From DSOI01 sp041394885 (GTDB lineage: Bacteria > Acidobacteriota > Terriglobia > Bryobacterales > Bryobacteraceae): DNA of 64,000 nucleotides. The translations under genes and the position numbers were made by a program. The notes under the pieces were generated by a model, which was given only the letters and a program-made list of their open reading frames with translations, did not search any database and was not told the origin of the DNA. The stretch is taken from positions 131,718 to 195,717 of the forward strand of contig JAWKHI010000007.1 of the NCBI GenBank assembly GCA_041394885.1. The letters run 5' to 3'. Shown one piece after another: positions 16,391-26,700 of this stretch. Each line of letters opens with the position of its first letter. The first letter of the stretch is position 1.

Positions 16391-19300
16391 TCAGGCGCGA
16401 GCGGCCAGAACCTGGGGCTGCGCTCCTCCGGGGACCGGCTGCGCGCCGAACCGCACCGACACCAGGCGCGAGACACCGGGCTCCTGCATGGTGACGCCGT
16501 AGAGGGATTGCGCGGCTTCCATGGTGCGTTTGGCGTGTGTAATGATGACGAACTGCGTTTGGTCCGACATCTCCTTGAGCAGCCCCATGAGGCGCTGAAT
16601 GTTGGGTTCGTCGAGCGGGGCGTCCACCTCGTCGAGAATACAGAAGGGGCTAGGCGTGTAGCGGAAGATCGCCATCAGGAGCGAGAGAGCCGTGAGCGCC
16701 TTCTCTCCACCGGATAGGAGGAGGACGTTCTGGAGGCGCTTGCCGGGAGGCGAGGCGACGATGTCGATGCCGGAATCGTTGAGATTGGTCTCGTCGGTGA
16801 GACGCATCTCAGCCATGCCTCCGCCGAACAGTTTGGTGAAAGTCTCGCTGAAATTCCTGTTGATGACACCGAAGGCATCGGCGAACCGGCGGCGCGATTC
16901 GACATCGATTTCCTGGATGGCTTTTTCGGTGTCGCGGATGGAATCGAGAAGATCCTGCCGTTGGGTATTGAGGAAGTCATAGCGCTGCTGCGCTTCCTCA
17001 TACTCCTGCAGAGCGTCCGCATTGACGGGGCCCAGGTTCTCGATCTTGGTCTTGAGCGCCTGGTATTTCTCCTCTGCCTCGACGAGCGCGATCTCATCCA
17101 TCTCGGCAGGTTCGGCCGAGGCCAATTCCTCGAGGGGGATCTTGAGTTCCTTGTGGCAGGTCTCGTCGAGATACTTACGTTCGGCGCGGCGTTCCACCAA
17201 TGACAGCTCGATTTGCGAGCGACGCTCCTGGAGGGACTGCGCTTCGCCGCGGGCGACCTTGAGTTCTTCTTCCATGGCCGCCAGCCTTTCGCGCGAAGCC
17301 TGCTCCTGACGGGCGTATTCGGCGACCAGGATCTCCGTCTTCTCGATCTCGCCCGAAAGGCGAGCGAAAGTCTCGTCGAGGCCAACGTTATCGGCGAGCA
17401 GTCGGGCACGGGCGGCGCCGAGATTCTCGATCATCGAGGCAATCTCGGCGCGGCGCCGGGTGAGTTCGCCGACCTGCGCTTCCAGGCGCAACTGTGCGTT
17501 CCTTTCCGAACGGCGGCGTTCCTCGAGCTCGGCCATTTCGACACGGAGCACGGAATGCTCTTCGGCGAGACCGGCCACCTGATGCTGGAGGTCTTCGAAA
17601 AGGCTACGGGCTTCGCCGAGCGACTCCTCCTGGGCGGCGCGGGCGACTTCCTTTTCTTCGACGAGGCGGAGGTTATCGGCGCGCTGCTGTTCGGCACGCT
17701 CGCCCTCCTTGGTGAGCCGGTCGAGTTCGAGACGAGAGACGGAAATGCGCGAATTGGCGCGGGAGAACTCCTCGGAAACGCGGCGCACTTCATGGTCAAG
17801 CGCGAGCACCTGCCGCTCCTCACCCTGCTGCTGGCCGCGGACCTGCTCGAGTTCCTGGGAAAGGGCGGCGATTCCGATTTCGAGTTCTTCGAGACGGGTG
17901 GTGGTGGCCTCCAACTCGGCTTGCCGGGTCTTCCACTGCGAGTTCAGTTCACGAAGTTCGCGCTTGAGGGCAAGAGGACCGCTACCGGTTTTGCGGCCTC
18001 CGCTGACGGCGTGGCCGTGATAGCAGACGCCATCGGGCAGCAGGAAGTAGAAGTCAGGATAATGGCGAGCGAGCCGTTGGGCGGCGCCGCGATCTTCAGC
18101 CACAAAGCAGCGGGCGAGACGCGGGAGGAGGGTGGCGGGAGCCTGGGTAAGACCGTTGGTAAGGCGAAGCACGTCGCTCAGCCGCGCGACGATTCCGGTT
18201 TCCGGGCCGATCGCAGGTTCATTGGCGGGGGCGGCGGCATAAGGGTCACCGGGTTCGGGGTGGACGAGGAACGAGGCGCGGCCGTCGAGGTCCGTCCGCA
18301 TAAGGTCAATCCCGGCCTCGGCCTGCTCCCAGCTCTTGACGAGGACGTATTCGAGTTCCTCGTGGAGGAACTCTTCGGCGGCCTTTTCGTGGGCGGCGTC
18401 GACTTCGACGAAGTCCGCCAGGACGCCGAGGGGTTTCAGATCGTGTGTCTGGCCATGTTCGAAGGCGGTGAAGAGGCGCTTGACGGATTCGGTGGTATAG
18501 GCGCGATGGGAAAGGATTTCTTCCAGCGAGTCCTTGCGCGCCTTGAGGCGGGAGGCTTCATGGCGGGCGGCATCCAGGGCGCGGCGGGTTTCGTTGGCGC
18601 TGTTCTTGCGTGACTGGAGATCGTCTTCGATGCGGCGGCGGCGATCGCCGAGCGACTCCAGTTCGGTTTGGCGCGAGGCGAGTTGGTCCGAAATCTCCTT
18701 TTTGGAGAGCTCGAGGCGCTCGAGATCGGCCGCGGCCATTTGCTCTTCACGCTGGAGGCGGGCGCGATCGCGATCGAGGGATTGGAAGTAGCCCTCCATC
18801 TGGGCGAGCTGGTTTTTGAGCGACGACACTTCGCCCAACATGCGCAACGCCGCCTGGCGGCCACTCTCGATGGCCTGCTGCCGTTCGCGAAGCCCGGTCT
18901 GGAGAGCGTCGCGCTGGCGAGCCTTCTCATCGAGCCGGGCGCGGGATTCCTCACCCTGCTGTTCCAGTTCGCCGAGGCGCGCAGCGTGGGCCTGGACCTC
19001 TTCGGCCAACTGCGCCAAGCGCAGTTCGAGAGTCTGGGCTTCGGTTTCGCCCTGTGTGACGCGGCTCTCGATGGAGGCGATTTCCCTGCCCTGGCTGTCG
19101 ATGCGTCCGCGAGTGCGCTCACTCTCCAGCCGCAACTGCGAGAGCTTCTCGCGGGTGGCGGTGAGCTCTGCCTCGACGGCGTAGCCCTCTTCGAGGAACT
19201 GGTGCTGCTGGCGCTCCTTTTCCGCTACCTGCGAGGCAAGGGTCTGATACTCGCTGTTCGCCTTGTTGAGTTCGAGTGCGATCTTGGTGGTCTCGCGCTC

Positions 19301-20149
19301 GAGCACGTGGTACTTGCCGGCGAGCATGAGGCGCAACTGGACGACCAGTTCTTCATGGAGCTCCTGATAGCGCTTCGCCTTGGCAGCCTGGCGCTTGAGG
19401 GAGTTGGCCTGACGACCGACCTCTTCGAGTATGTCGAAGACGCGGGAGAGGTTCTGCTTGGCGTTTTCGAGCTTGGCTTCCGAGAGACGGCGCTTGGTTT
19501 TGAACTTGCCGATGCCGGCGGCTTCTTCGATGACGGCGCGGCGGTCATGGGGCTTGGAGCTGAGCAACTGGCCGATACGGCCCTGTTCGATGATGGCGTA
19601 GCTTTCGGGTCCGAGGCCGGTGCCCATGAACAGGTCCTGTATATCGCGGAGGCGTGCGAGGCGGCCATCGATGAGATATTCGCTATTGCCGTCGCGATAG
19701 AGGCGGCGGGTGATGGTGACATCATGCGGCGCATTGGATGTCTTCCCATTTTTGTTGACACCGTTAGGCTTATGACCATTGCCATTGACGTGGGGCTCGC
19801 CGTCGGCGTCAGGCGACACTTCGATGACCTGAGCGGCGGCGGCCTGAGCGCGTTCCGCCATTTGACCGAAGAGCTTGCCGTCGGGATCGGAAAGCGTCAT
19901 GGTGACCTGCGCCATGCTGAGTGGCTTTCGATCTCGTGTGCCGGCGAAGATCACGTCTTCCATGCGGACGCCGCGGAGGCTCTTGGCGGACTGCTCGCCG
20001 AGGACCCAGCTGATGGCGTCGCTGAGGTTCGACTTGCCACAGCCGTTGGGGCCGACGACGGCGGCGATGCCGACGCCGTTGAACCGCATTTCAGTGCGGT
20101 CACAAAACGATTTGAAGCCCTGAATTTCTACGCGCTTGAGGTGCAACAC
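16391..20149 (-). CDS. smc: chromosome segregation protein SMC
   Basis: A 1252-residue SMC ATPase, the core of bacterial condensin with ScpA and ScpB (encoded at 48.2-50.0 kb). It shows Walker A VVGPNGCGKSNLSDAISWVL, long coiled coils, a hinge near the middle with Gly-rich turns, the ABC signature LLSGGEKALTALSLLMAIF and Walker B PFCILDEVDAPLDEPN. Between the strand ending TMTLSD (residue 88) and VTITRRLYR (144) there is a hydrophilic insertion of about 45 residues rich in Asn, Gly and Lys, absent from standard SMC heads. The GTG start begins the conserved LHLKRVEIQGFKSF. Confidence 0.95.
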   Translation of the reverse strand: MLHLKRVEIQGFKSFCDRTEMRFNGVGIAAVVGPNGCGKSNLSDAISWVLGEQSAKSLRGVRMEDVIFAGTRDRKPLSMAQVTMTLSDPDGKLFGQMAERAQAAAAQVIEVSPDADGEPHVNGNGHKPNGVNKNGKTSNAPHDVTITRRLYRDGNSEYLIDGRLARLRDIQDLFMGTGLGPESYAIIEQGRIGQLLSSKPHDRRAVIEEAAGIGKFKTKRRLSEAKLENAKQNLSRVFDILEEVGRQANSLKRQAAKAKRYQELHEELVVQLRLMLAGKYHVLERETTKIALELNKANSEYQTLASQVAEKERQQHQFLEEGYAVEAELTATREKLSQLRLESERTRGRIDSQGREIASIESRVTQGETEAQTLELRLAQLAEEVQAHAARLGELEQQGEESRARLDEKARQRDALQTGLRERQQAIESGRQAALRMLGEVSSLKNQLAQMEGYFQSLDRDRARLQREEQMAAADLERLELSKKEISDQLASRQTELESLGDRRRRIEDDLQSRKNSANETRRALDAARHEASRLKARKDSLEEILSHRAYTTESVKRLFTAFEHGQTHDLKPLGVLADFVEVDAAHEKAAEEFLHEELEYVLVKSWEQAEAGIDLMRTDLDGRASFLVHPEPGDPYAAAPANEPAIGPETGIVARLSDVLRLTNGLTQAPATLLPRLARCFVAEDRGAAQRLARHYPDFYFLLPDGVCYHGHAVSGGRKTGSGPLALKRELRELNSQWKTRQAELEATTTRLEELEIGIAALSQELEQVRGQQQGEERQVLALDHEVRRVSEEFSRANSRISVSRLELDRLTKEGERAEQQRADNLRLVEEKEVARAAQEESLGEARSLFEDLQHQVAGLAEEHSVLRVEMAELEERRRSERNAQLRLEAQVGELTRRRAEIASMIENLGAARARLLADNVGLDETFARLSGEIEKTEILVAEYARQEQASRERLAAMEEELKVARGEAQSLQERRSQIELSLVERRAERKYLDETCHKELKIPLEELASAEPAEMDEIALVEAEEKYQALKTKIENLGPVNADALQEYEEAQQRYDFLNTQRQDLLDSIRDTEKAIQEIDVESRRRFADAFGVINRNFSETFTKLFGGGMAEMRLTDETNLNDSGIDIVASPPGKRLQNVLLLSGGEKALTALSLLMAIFRYTPSPFCILDEVDAPLDEPNIQRLMGLLKEMSDQTQFVIITHAKRTMEAAQSLYGVTMQEPGVSRLVSVRFGAQPVPGGAQPQVLAARA

Positions 20150-20183
20150 GGGGTTCTTTGGAACCTCCCGGAAGAGAGTGTTT

Positions 20184-20201
20184 AGCCGGTCGAAACCGGC
20201 T
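20184..20201 (-). promoter_or_regulatory. UUCG-loop hairpin in the smc 5' leader
   Basis: On the minus strand AGCCGGT-TTCG-ACCGGCT forms a perfect 7-bp stem with a UUCG tetraloop. It lies between the predicted smc promoter and a GGGAGG purine stretch before the GTG start. It may stabilise the mRNA end or influence ribosome access; there is no T-tract, so a terminator is unlikely. Confidence 0.45.
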
Positions 20202-20217
20202 CGGGGGAGTGATCACC

Positions 20218-20246
20218 ATAGTACCCTGGGCGAACGGGAAAGTAAA
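20218..20246 (-). promoter_or_regulatory. smc: sigma-70-type promoter for smc
   Basis: The minus strand reads TTTACT (-35, 20241-20246), a 17-bp spacer, then TACTAT (-10, 20218-20223). Spacing is ideal and the boxes lie about 70-100 bp upstream of the smc GTG. Confidence 0.5.
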
Positions 20247-20310
20247 GCATGTCCACCACATCAGACTGTACATCTTGAAGAAATACTACAACCAGTAGTG
20301 CCCCCGTTGC

Positions 20311-21771
20311 CTACTCGACCCCAAGGTACGGGTTGTAGGTGTACTCGAGCGAGGGTGCTTCCCCGGGCGGGAATGTGACATCGCGGCTGACGGCGTAGGC
20401 GGGATCGAGGCCCCATTGGCCGGTATTGAGGACGTTCTTCTTGCGGGTGTTGTTGTCGTGCCAACCCCAAAAGGGTTTTGCTTTATTGGAGGACTGCTTG
20501 CGGCCGAGAAAAGTGCTGCCGATCCGGGCGCGGTTGCCGGCGGGCCGTCCGCCGAAGGGCTGGTAGACGTAGTATTCGTCGAAGGTCTTTTGGTCCCACT
20601 GGCCTTCGACGGCCTTGGCCCACCACTGGTCTTTGATGGAGAGTAGCTCGTAGCCGACATTGCGGTCATTGGCGTGGCGCGGCCGTTCAGCTACTCCTTT
20701 ATATATAAACGTTATCCCTGTGCCAGACTTGAAGTTATCGTCGGCCTTGGAATACGTGGAATGAGAGCTGGCGGAACCCTGAATGCCGTGCCCGCCGGAC
20801 TCGATGAAGACGATGGGGTGATGGTCCGCGTAGAACTCGATAGGACCGTCGATATTGTGAACACCGCCACGGATCCGATTGTCGGCGACCCAGGAGTAGA
20901 CGTTGTTGTGGGCCAGGGTTTCCATGACTTCGATTTTGCCGAACTCGGAGCCATCCTTGCGGATGGTGAGAATGAGCCCTTCGTTGTCGTTTTCGTGGCA
21001 GGATCCGGCCACGCATTTGTCGGAGTAGTCGCGGGGGTGGAAGACGTTGTAGATGAGGAACCAGTGGGAGGCGGTTTCGACGGCGGCGTAGTGGACGTAG
21101 GCTTGGGAGGAACCTTTGTCGAGATTGTCCCAGTTGTTGTCGCCGGCCCAATCATTGTCATAGTCGAACCGGGCTGGCATATCGGACTTGGGCTGCCACC
21201 AGGTTTCCTGGGCCAGCATAGGCGCCCAGAACTCGGCGATTTTGCGATAGGGGTCAAGCGAAGGGGGTTCGGGGCCGAAGTTAGCCTGTTCGGCGGGCCG
21301 GTTGGATGGGGCGCCGGGATCAACTTCGACGGTGAGGCGTGCGGTCTTGTTGTCGACGGTCGCCTCGACTTCGTATTTGCCGGGCGCCTCGGGGGCGGTG
21401 TAGGTGAAGGCGTCCTGAAGGACATAGTCCTTGGTGATCATCCCGAAGATGCTACCGAAGCGCGAGGAGCTTTCCTGGTAGAAGCTTTCGCCGTCTGTGC
21501 CCTGGAATTTGAAAGGTTTCGAGACCCAGCCGCCGTTGGGACTGATGACGGTCATTTGGGCGTTGCCACGTTGTAGGCGGACGGTGTCGGCGCCGCCATC
21601 GGCTTTGGACACCGAGCCGTAGGCGCGTACCTGGAGGACGAGATTCTCGAAGGGACGCACGCGGGCGGGGCTGGGATCGGAGTGGATCCGCACCTCCGAT
21701 ACGGGAAGTTGGGCGAAGGCGATTCCAGAGAGGAGGGCGAAGAGGGCACACGTGTTCCGCATGACCTTCAT
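20311..21771 (-). CDS. exported Vps62-like protein of unknown function
   Basis: About 486 residues with a signal peptide (MKVMRNTCALFALLSGIAFA). An N-terminal Ig-like or beta region (about 25-150) precedes a larger domain with ASHWFLIYNVFHPRDYSDK, SCHENDNEG, HPIVFIESGGHGI and YNPYLGVE near the end. The H-E-N-D-x-E-G and E-S-G-G-H-G pattern resembles Vps62/DUF946 proteins, better known in fungi and plants; biochemistry is undefined. The start may be 21771 or the ATG at 21762. It stands alone between smc and the divergent TetR regulator. Confidence 0.6.
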   Translation of the reverse strand: MKVMRNTCALFALLSGIAFAQLPVSEVRIHSDPSPARVRPFENLVLQVRAYGSVSKADGGADTVRLQRGNAQMTVISPNGGWVSKPFKFQGTDGESFYQESSSRFGSIFGMITKDYVLQDAFTYTAPEAPGKYEVEATVDNKTARLTVEVDPGAPSNRPAEQANFGPEPPSLDPYRKIAEFWAPMLAQETWWQPKSDMPARFDYDNDWAGDNNWDNLDKGSSQAYVHYAAVETASHWFLIYNVFHPRDYSDKCVAGSCHENDNEGLILTIRKDGSEFGKIEVMETLAHNNVYSWVADNRIRGGVHNIDGPIEFYADHHPIVFIESGGHGIQGSASSHSTYSKADDNFKSGTGITFIYKGVAERPRHANDRNVGYELLSIKDQWWAKAVEGQWDQKTFDEYYVYQPFGGRPAGNRARIGSTFLGRKQSSNKAKPFWGWHDNNTRKKNVLNTGQWGLDPAYAVSRDVTFPPGEAPSLEYTYNPYLGVE

Positions 21772-21896
21772 TGTGGAATGAACGATGCGTAGCTGCAAGC
21801 CTCCACAGACGGGTTGGAAGTGGCGGATCGGCGTTTCACGTGGAAGGTTGTGCGGCCTGGCTTGGGCAATACAAGATTTGGGGGGCCGGTTCCAAA

Positions 21897-21925
21897 TTGA
21901 CTAGCAAGTTAGCGCCTGCTATGCT
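21897..21925 (+). promoter_or_regulatory. sigma-70-type promoter of the TetR-RND operon
   Basis: TTGACT (21897-21902), a 17-bp spacer and TATGCT (21920-21925) form a near-consensus promoter, 37 nt upstream of the regulator ATG. Confidence 0.7.
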
Positions 21926-21956
21926 AGTGATCGCTAGCCTAGTAGACACTAGCAAG
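21900..21956. promoter_or_regulatory. CTAG-rich operator cluster for the TetR regulator
   Basis: Five CTAG tetramers lie within 52 bp. ACTAGCAAG occurs twice as a direct repeat (21900-21908, 21948-21956), GCTAGTG (21923-21929) and CACTAGC (21947-21953) form an inverted repeat, and GCTAGC (21933-21938) is itself palindromic. The cluster overlaps the spacer, -10 and transcription start of the promoter, which fits autorepression by the TetR protein encoded just downstream. CTAG is generally rare in bacterial DNA. Confidence 0.6.
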
Positions 21957-21962
21957 ATACGT

Positions 21963-22580
21963 ATGAGTGTAGTCACCAAACATAGACTTCCGGCGGCGCA
22001 GCGGCGGGCGGCCATCGTGGATTCCGCAGTGGAGCTGTTTTCGAAGCACGGCTTCGGAGGCACGACGACGAAGCAACTAGCGGCGGAATGCCAAGTGAGC
22101 GAGCCGGTGCTTTACCAGCATTTCGCAACCAAGCGGGCCTTGTATGACGCGATCATTCAAGGAAACTGCGACGGAGAGGCGGCGCAGTTCATCGAACAGA
22201 TGGAGCGTCTGAGCACGGGAGACGACAGCCGGGAGTTCTTCCGCACTCTGGCCGGCGCGCTTCTCGATTGGTATCTCGAAGATCCCCGGTATGCGCGGCT
22301 GCTGTTGTTCAGCAGCCTGGAGGGGCACGAACTGTCCGAGATTTTTTACGAGCAGCGGGTCGCGATTTTCTACGAGTGGGTGACGCGGCATATCGAACGG
22401 CAAATTGCAGCGGGCCGGATGAAGAACGTGGCTCCATTGCTCGCGGCACGAGCTTTCACGGGAATGGTGGTTCACCAGGGGATGATCTTCGCGATTTACC
22501 AGCCGGGTGAATTGGCCGGAACCCGGGACCACGTGGTCACAACGATCGTCAATCTTTTTCTGGACGGTATCGAGGCATGA
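21963..22580 (+). CDS. TetR family transcriptional regulator of the efflux operon
   Basis: A 205-residue TetR repressor. The N-terminal HTH spans about residues 12-58 (RRAAIVDSAVELFSKHGFGG, TTTKQLAAECQVSEPVLYQH, FATKRALYDAI). The C-terminal helical domain would bind a ligand, perhaps an efflux substrate. The ATG at 21963 places the HTH at the usual distance. Its stop overlaps the ATG of the adaptor gene (ATGA), so it is the first gene of the RND operon and probably autoregulates through the CTAG-rich site upstream. Confidence 0.9.
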   Translation: MSVVTKHRLPAAQRRAAIVDSAVELFSKHGFGGTTTKQLAAECQVSEPVLYQHFATKRALYDAIIQGNCDGEAAQFIEQMERLSTGDDSREFFRTLAGALLDWYLEDPRYARLLLFSSLEGHELSEIFYEQRVAIFYEWVTRHIERQIAAGRMKNVAPLLAARAFTGMVVHQGMIFAIYQPGELAGTRDHVVTTIVNLFLDGIEA

Positions 22581-23788
22581 ACGAAGCCATGAACAGAGCA
22601 ATGCTCCTTGCGGCTGCGGCCGCGCTGATTTTCGCCGGATGCTCAGGCAGCGGGCCGGCGGCACAGATCAAGACGGAAGCGGCATCCAAGCCGGCGCCGG
22701 TTGTGGTGACGACAGCGGCAGCAGAGCGAAAACCGGTGGATCGCGAGGTACACGCCACCGGCACGTTGTATCCGGACGAGACGGTGACGGTAAGCGCGGA
22801 AGTGGCGGGGCGGATCGCGGCGATCCGGACCGATTTCGGACAGAGGGTCAAGAAAGGCCAGGTGTTGGCGGAGTTGGACAAGACAGAATTTCAACTTCAG
22901 GTTGACCGGGCGACGGCATCGCTCGCGCAGGCACTGGCGCGGCTCGGGCTGGGACCGGACCAGGAGAACGTGACACCGGAGAATACGCCGGCGATCCGGA
23001 GCGCACGGTCACAGTATGAAGACGCACTCTCAAAATACGAAAGCGGAAAGAAGCTGGTGGCGTCGGGCGACATCGCGCGAGAGCGTTTCAACGAGCTCGA
23101 GCACGCCGTGAAGGGGCGTAAGGCAGCGGTAGAATCGGCCGAGTTCGAGATGGGCACGCTGCTGGCCAACATCCAGGCATTGAAGGCCGAGCGGGACCTA
23201 GCGATGAAGCGGCTTCGCGACGCGACGCTGCGGGCGCCGTTTGACGGCGAGGTCTCCGAGCGAATGATGTCGCCGGGCCAGTACATCAAAGACAACACAC
23301 CGATTTTGAAACTAGTGAAGACTTGGCCGCTGCGGCTGCGAATCAATGTGCCGGAGACAGCGGCGGCAGCGGTGCGTCCGGGAACGCGGCTGGCGTTCAC
23401 GACCGAGGCGGTTCCGGGGCACACATTTCAGGCGGTAGTGACGGAGTTGAATCCAGGCTTGAGCGAGGTGTCGCGCTCGTTGACGGCGGAGGCGCGGATC
23501 ACGGTGGGCGATGCGGCGCTGCGGCCGGGGATGTTCGCGGATGTGAGTCTGGTGGTGGCGCGCGGCGAGATGGTGACGGTGATCCCCGATCAGGCCGTCG
23601 ACACGGTGGCAGGACTCAGCAAGGCGTTCGTGATCCGGGATGGAAAAGCATCCGAGGTGCGGTTTCAGCCCGGGACACAGTTGGACGGCTGGACCGAGGT
23701 GTCGGGAGGAGTGATTCCAGAAGGCGCGGCGGTGGCGACGAGCAACCTGCCGCAACTCACCGACGGATTGTCCGTCGCCACGAGGTAG
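22577..23788 (+). CDS. RND efflux periplasmic adaptor (membrane fusion protein)
   Basis: A 403-residue HlyD/AcrA-type adaptor with a lipoprotein signal (LLAAAAALIFAGCSG, Cys22). The barrel-sandwich half-motif TVSAEVAGRIAAIRTDFGQR is followed by VKKGQVLAELDKTEF, an alpha-helical hairpin (about 115-215), then ATLRAPFDGEVSERMMSPGQ, the second half-motif. It links the inner-membrane pump at 23.8 kb with the TolC-like channel at 26.9 kb. It is the second gene of the operon, overlapping tetR. Confidence 0.9.
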   Translation: MNEAMNRAMLLAAAAALIFAGCSGSGPAAQIKTEAASKPAPVVVTTAAAERKPVDREVHATGTLYPDETVTVSAEVAGRIAAIRTDFGQRVKKGQVLAELDKTEFQLQVDRATASLAQALARLGLGPDQENVTPENTPAIRSARSQYEDALSKYESGKKLVASGDIARERFNELEHAVKGRKAAVESAEFEMGTLLANIQALKAERDLAMKRLRDATLRAPFDGEVSERMMSPGQYIKDNTPILKLVKTWPLRLRINVPETAAAAVRPGTRLAFTTEAVPGHTFQAVVTELNPGLSEVSRSLTAEARITVGDAALRPGMFADVSLVVARGEMVTVIPDQAVDTVAGLSKAFVIRDGKASEVRFQPGTQLDGWTEVSGGVIPEGAAVATSNLPQLTDGLSVATR

Positions 23789-23797
23789 CAACCAGCC

Positions 23798-26700
23798 ATG
23801 CAAAAACTCGCACGAATCTGCGTAGAGCGGCCGGTGTTCGCCACCATGCTGGTTCTGTTTCTGGTGGTGCTGGGGCTCGACTCGTACCGGAAACTGGGAG
23901 TGGACTTCTTCCCCAAAGTAGAATTCCCGATGGTGACAATCACGACGACGCTGCGCGGCGCGGCGCCGGAGGAAGTGGAATCGCAGGTCACCAAGCGGAT
24001 CGAGGAGGCAGTGAACACGGTGAGCGGCATCGACGATCTTTCGTCGGTGTCGGCGGAAGGCACGTCGCTGGTGACGGTGCAGTTCGTGCTCGAAAAGGAT
24101 CCGGACGTGGCGGCGCAGGAGATCCGGGATAAAGTGGCGCGCATCGTTGGGCAGCTTCCGGAAGACGCGGACCCACCAGTGGTGGACAAGCTGGCAACCG
24201 ACGCATCGCCGGTGTTGAATCTGGTGGTATCGAGCCCGCGCGATCTGCGCGAGACGACGAAGCTGGTGGACGACCGGATCAAGAAGAATTTGGAGTCGCT
24301 ACCGGGAGTGGGCCAAGTGCGTTTTCTCGGGGAGCGGATCCGGCAGATCCAGGTGAACCTGGACCCGAGCCGGATGTTCGCCTACTTTTTGAACGTGGAC
24401 CAGATCCGAACGGCGCTGGCCACGCAAAACGTGGAGATCCCGGGCGGACGGGTGCAGCAGGGATCGGTGGAGACGTCGATCCGGACGCTGGGCCGGATCG
24501 AGAAGCCATCGGATTTCGGCAAGGTGATCGTGGGAACGCGGAACGGGTCCCCGGTGCGGTTGAGCGATGTGGCGGAGGTGGTGGACGGGTACGAAGAGCC
24601 CCGGTCGTTGGCGCGGCTGGATGGTAAGCCGGCGGTGGTGCTCGAGATCCGCAAGCAGGCGGGTACGAACACGCTGGCGGTGATCAACGCGGTGAAGGGG
24701 CGGGTGGATGAACTGAAGCCGCTGCTGCCGGGCGATTTCGAATTCGCCTATACGCGGGACCAATCCTTATTCATCGACGAAGCGTTTCACGCGGTGCAGG
24801 AGCATCTGGTGCTGGGCGGCGTGCTGGCGGGGCTGATCGTGCTGCTGTTCATGCGCAACTGGCGTTCGACGCTGATTGCGGCGGTGGCGATTCCGACCTC
24901 GATCATCGCGACGTACACGCTGATGTACATGATGGACTTCACGCTGAACCAGATTACGATGTTGGGCCTGGTGCTGATGGTGGGCATCGTGATCGATGAC
25001 GCCATCGTGGTGTTGGAGAACGTGTTCCGGTTCATGGAAGAAAAGGGGATGGGTCCGGTGGAGGCGGCGATCGAGGGGACGCGGGACATCGGGCTGGCGG
25101 TGATGGCGACGACGCTGAGCTTGATTATCATCTTTCTCCCGGTGGCGTTCATGGAAGGGATCGTGGGCAAGTTCATGTCGAGCTTCGGTTTCACGGCGGC
25201 GTTCGCGGTGGGGGTGAGTTTACTGGTGAGTTTCACGCTGACGCCGATGCTGTGTTCGCGGTTCCTGCGGATTGCACCGGGCGGCGGACATTCAACGAAA
25301 GAAACGTGGTTGTACAAGGCGTTCGCAGTACCTTACCGGGCGATGCTCGAATGGTCCATGCGCCACCGGTGGGCGATTGTGACGTTGTGCGGGCTGGTGA
25401 TGCTGTCGACGGGGCCGATCTTTTCACGGATCGGAAAATCGTTCCTACCCACCGACGATCAGAGCGAGTTCGAGGTGACGGTGAAGATGCCTCCGGGGAG
25501 TTCGCTCGAGGGCACCGAGAAGGTGATGGCGAAAGTGGAAGCGGAGTTGAAGCAGGTGCCGGGTGTGCGGAATCTGCTGACAACGATCGGAGCCGACATC
25601 CGGCGCCAGGTGGACCGTGGGTCCGTGATCGTGGAACTGGTGCAGCCGGAGGAACGCAAACAGAGCCAGGACGAGCTGATGACGGAATCGCGGCAACGTC
25701 TGGCGAAGATCGAAAACGCCGTGATCGGGGTGCAGTTGCCATCGCTGATTCAAGGCGCCGACAACCGGGAACTGATGTTCTTCATCCAGGGCCCGGACCT
25801 GGAGCAGCTCGATAAGTACGCGCGAGCGATCAAGGAGAAGCTGGTGACGGTTCCCGGGCTGGTGGACTTCGACACCAATTACGAACCGGGGAAGCCCGAG
25901 TATCGCGTGGTGATCAACCGGGACAAGGCGGCGGACCTAAACGTGAGCGTATCGTCGATCGCGACGGCGGTGCGGACGCTGGTGGCGGGAGATCAACAGG
26001 CGACGACGTACCGGGAGGGCGACGACCGCTACGACGTACAGTTGCGGGTGAAGGAAGAATACCGGAATTCGCCGCGGGCGCTGGAGCGGTTGTATGTACC
26101 GTCGGCGACGCTGGGCAACGTTCCGATGGCGAATCTGGCGGCACTCCAGCCTTCGACGGGCCCGGCGCAGATCAACCGCTACAACCGGCAGCGTCAGGTG
26201 CTGATGCTGGCCAATATCGCGCCGGGGCAATCGCTTTCCAATGTATTGGAGATCCTGGAGCAGACGGTTCGCGACCAGAACATGCCGCTCGAGTACCGGA
26301 CGGGAACGATCGGCCGGACCAAGGAATTCGGACGGGCGGCGAAGGCGTACCTGTTCGCGTTGATTCTCTCGATCGCACTGATGTACATGATTCTGGCGGC
26401 GCAGTTTGAGAGCTTCATCGATCCGGTGACGATTCTGTTGAGCCTGCCGCTATCGATACCGTTCGCGGTGATCTCCCTGATGTTGGCGAAAGAGAACTTC
26501 TCGATCATCTATAGTTCCGTGGGCATCCTGGTGTTGTTCGGGATCGTGAAAAAGAATTCGATTCTGCAGATCGATCACATCAAGAATCTGCGCCGCGAGG
26601 GCGTGGAGCGGCTGGAGGCGATCTATCAGGGCTGCGAGGACCGGCTGCGTCCGATTCTGATGACGACGGCGGCGCTGGTGGCGGGCATGATCCCGCTGGC

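Noticed and set aside
17213..20185. Two long open frames (over 460 residues each) antisense to smc
   Set aside because: They run opposite a clearly conserved SMC protein, are highly repetitive, and have no domains. Such frames are a by-product of GC-rich codon use.
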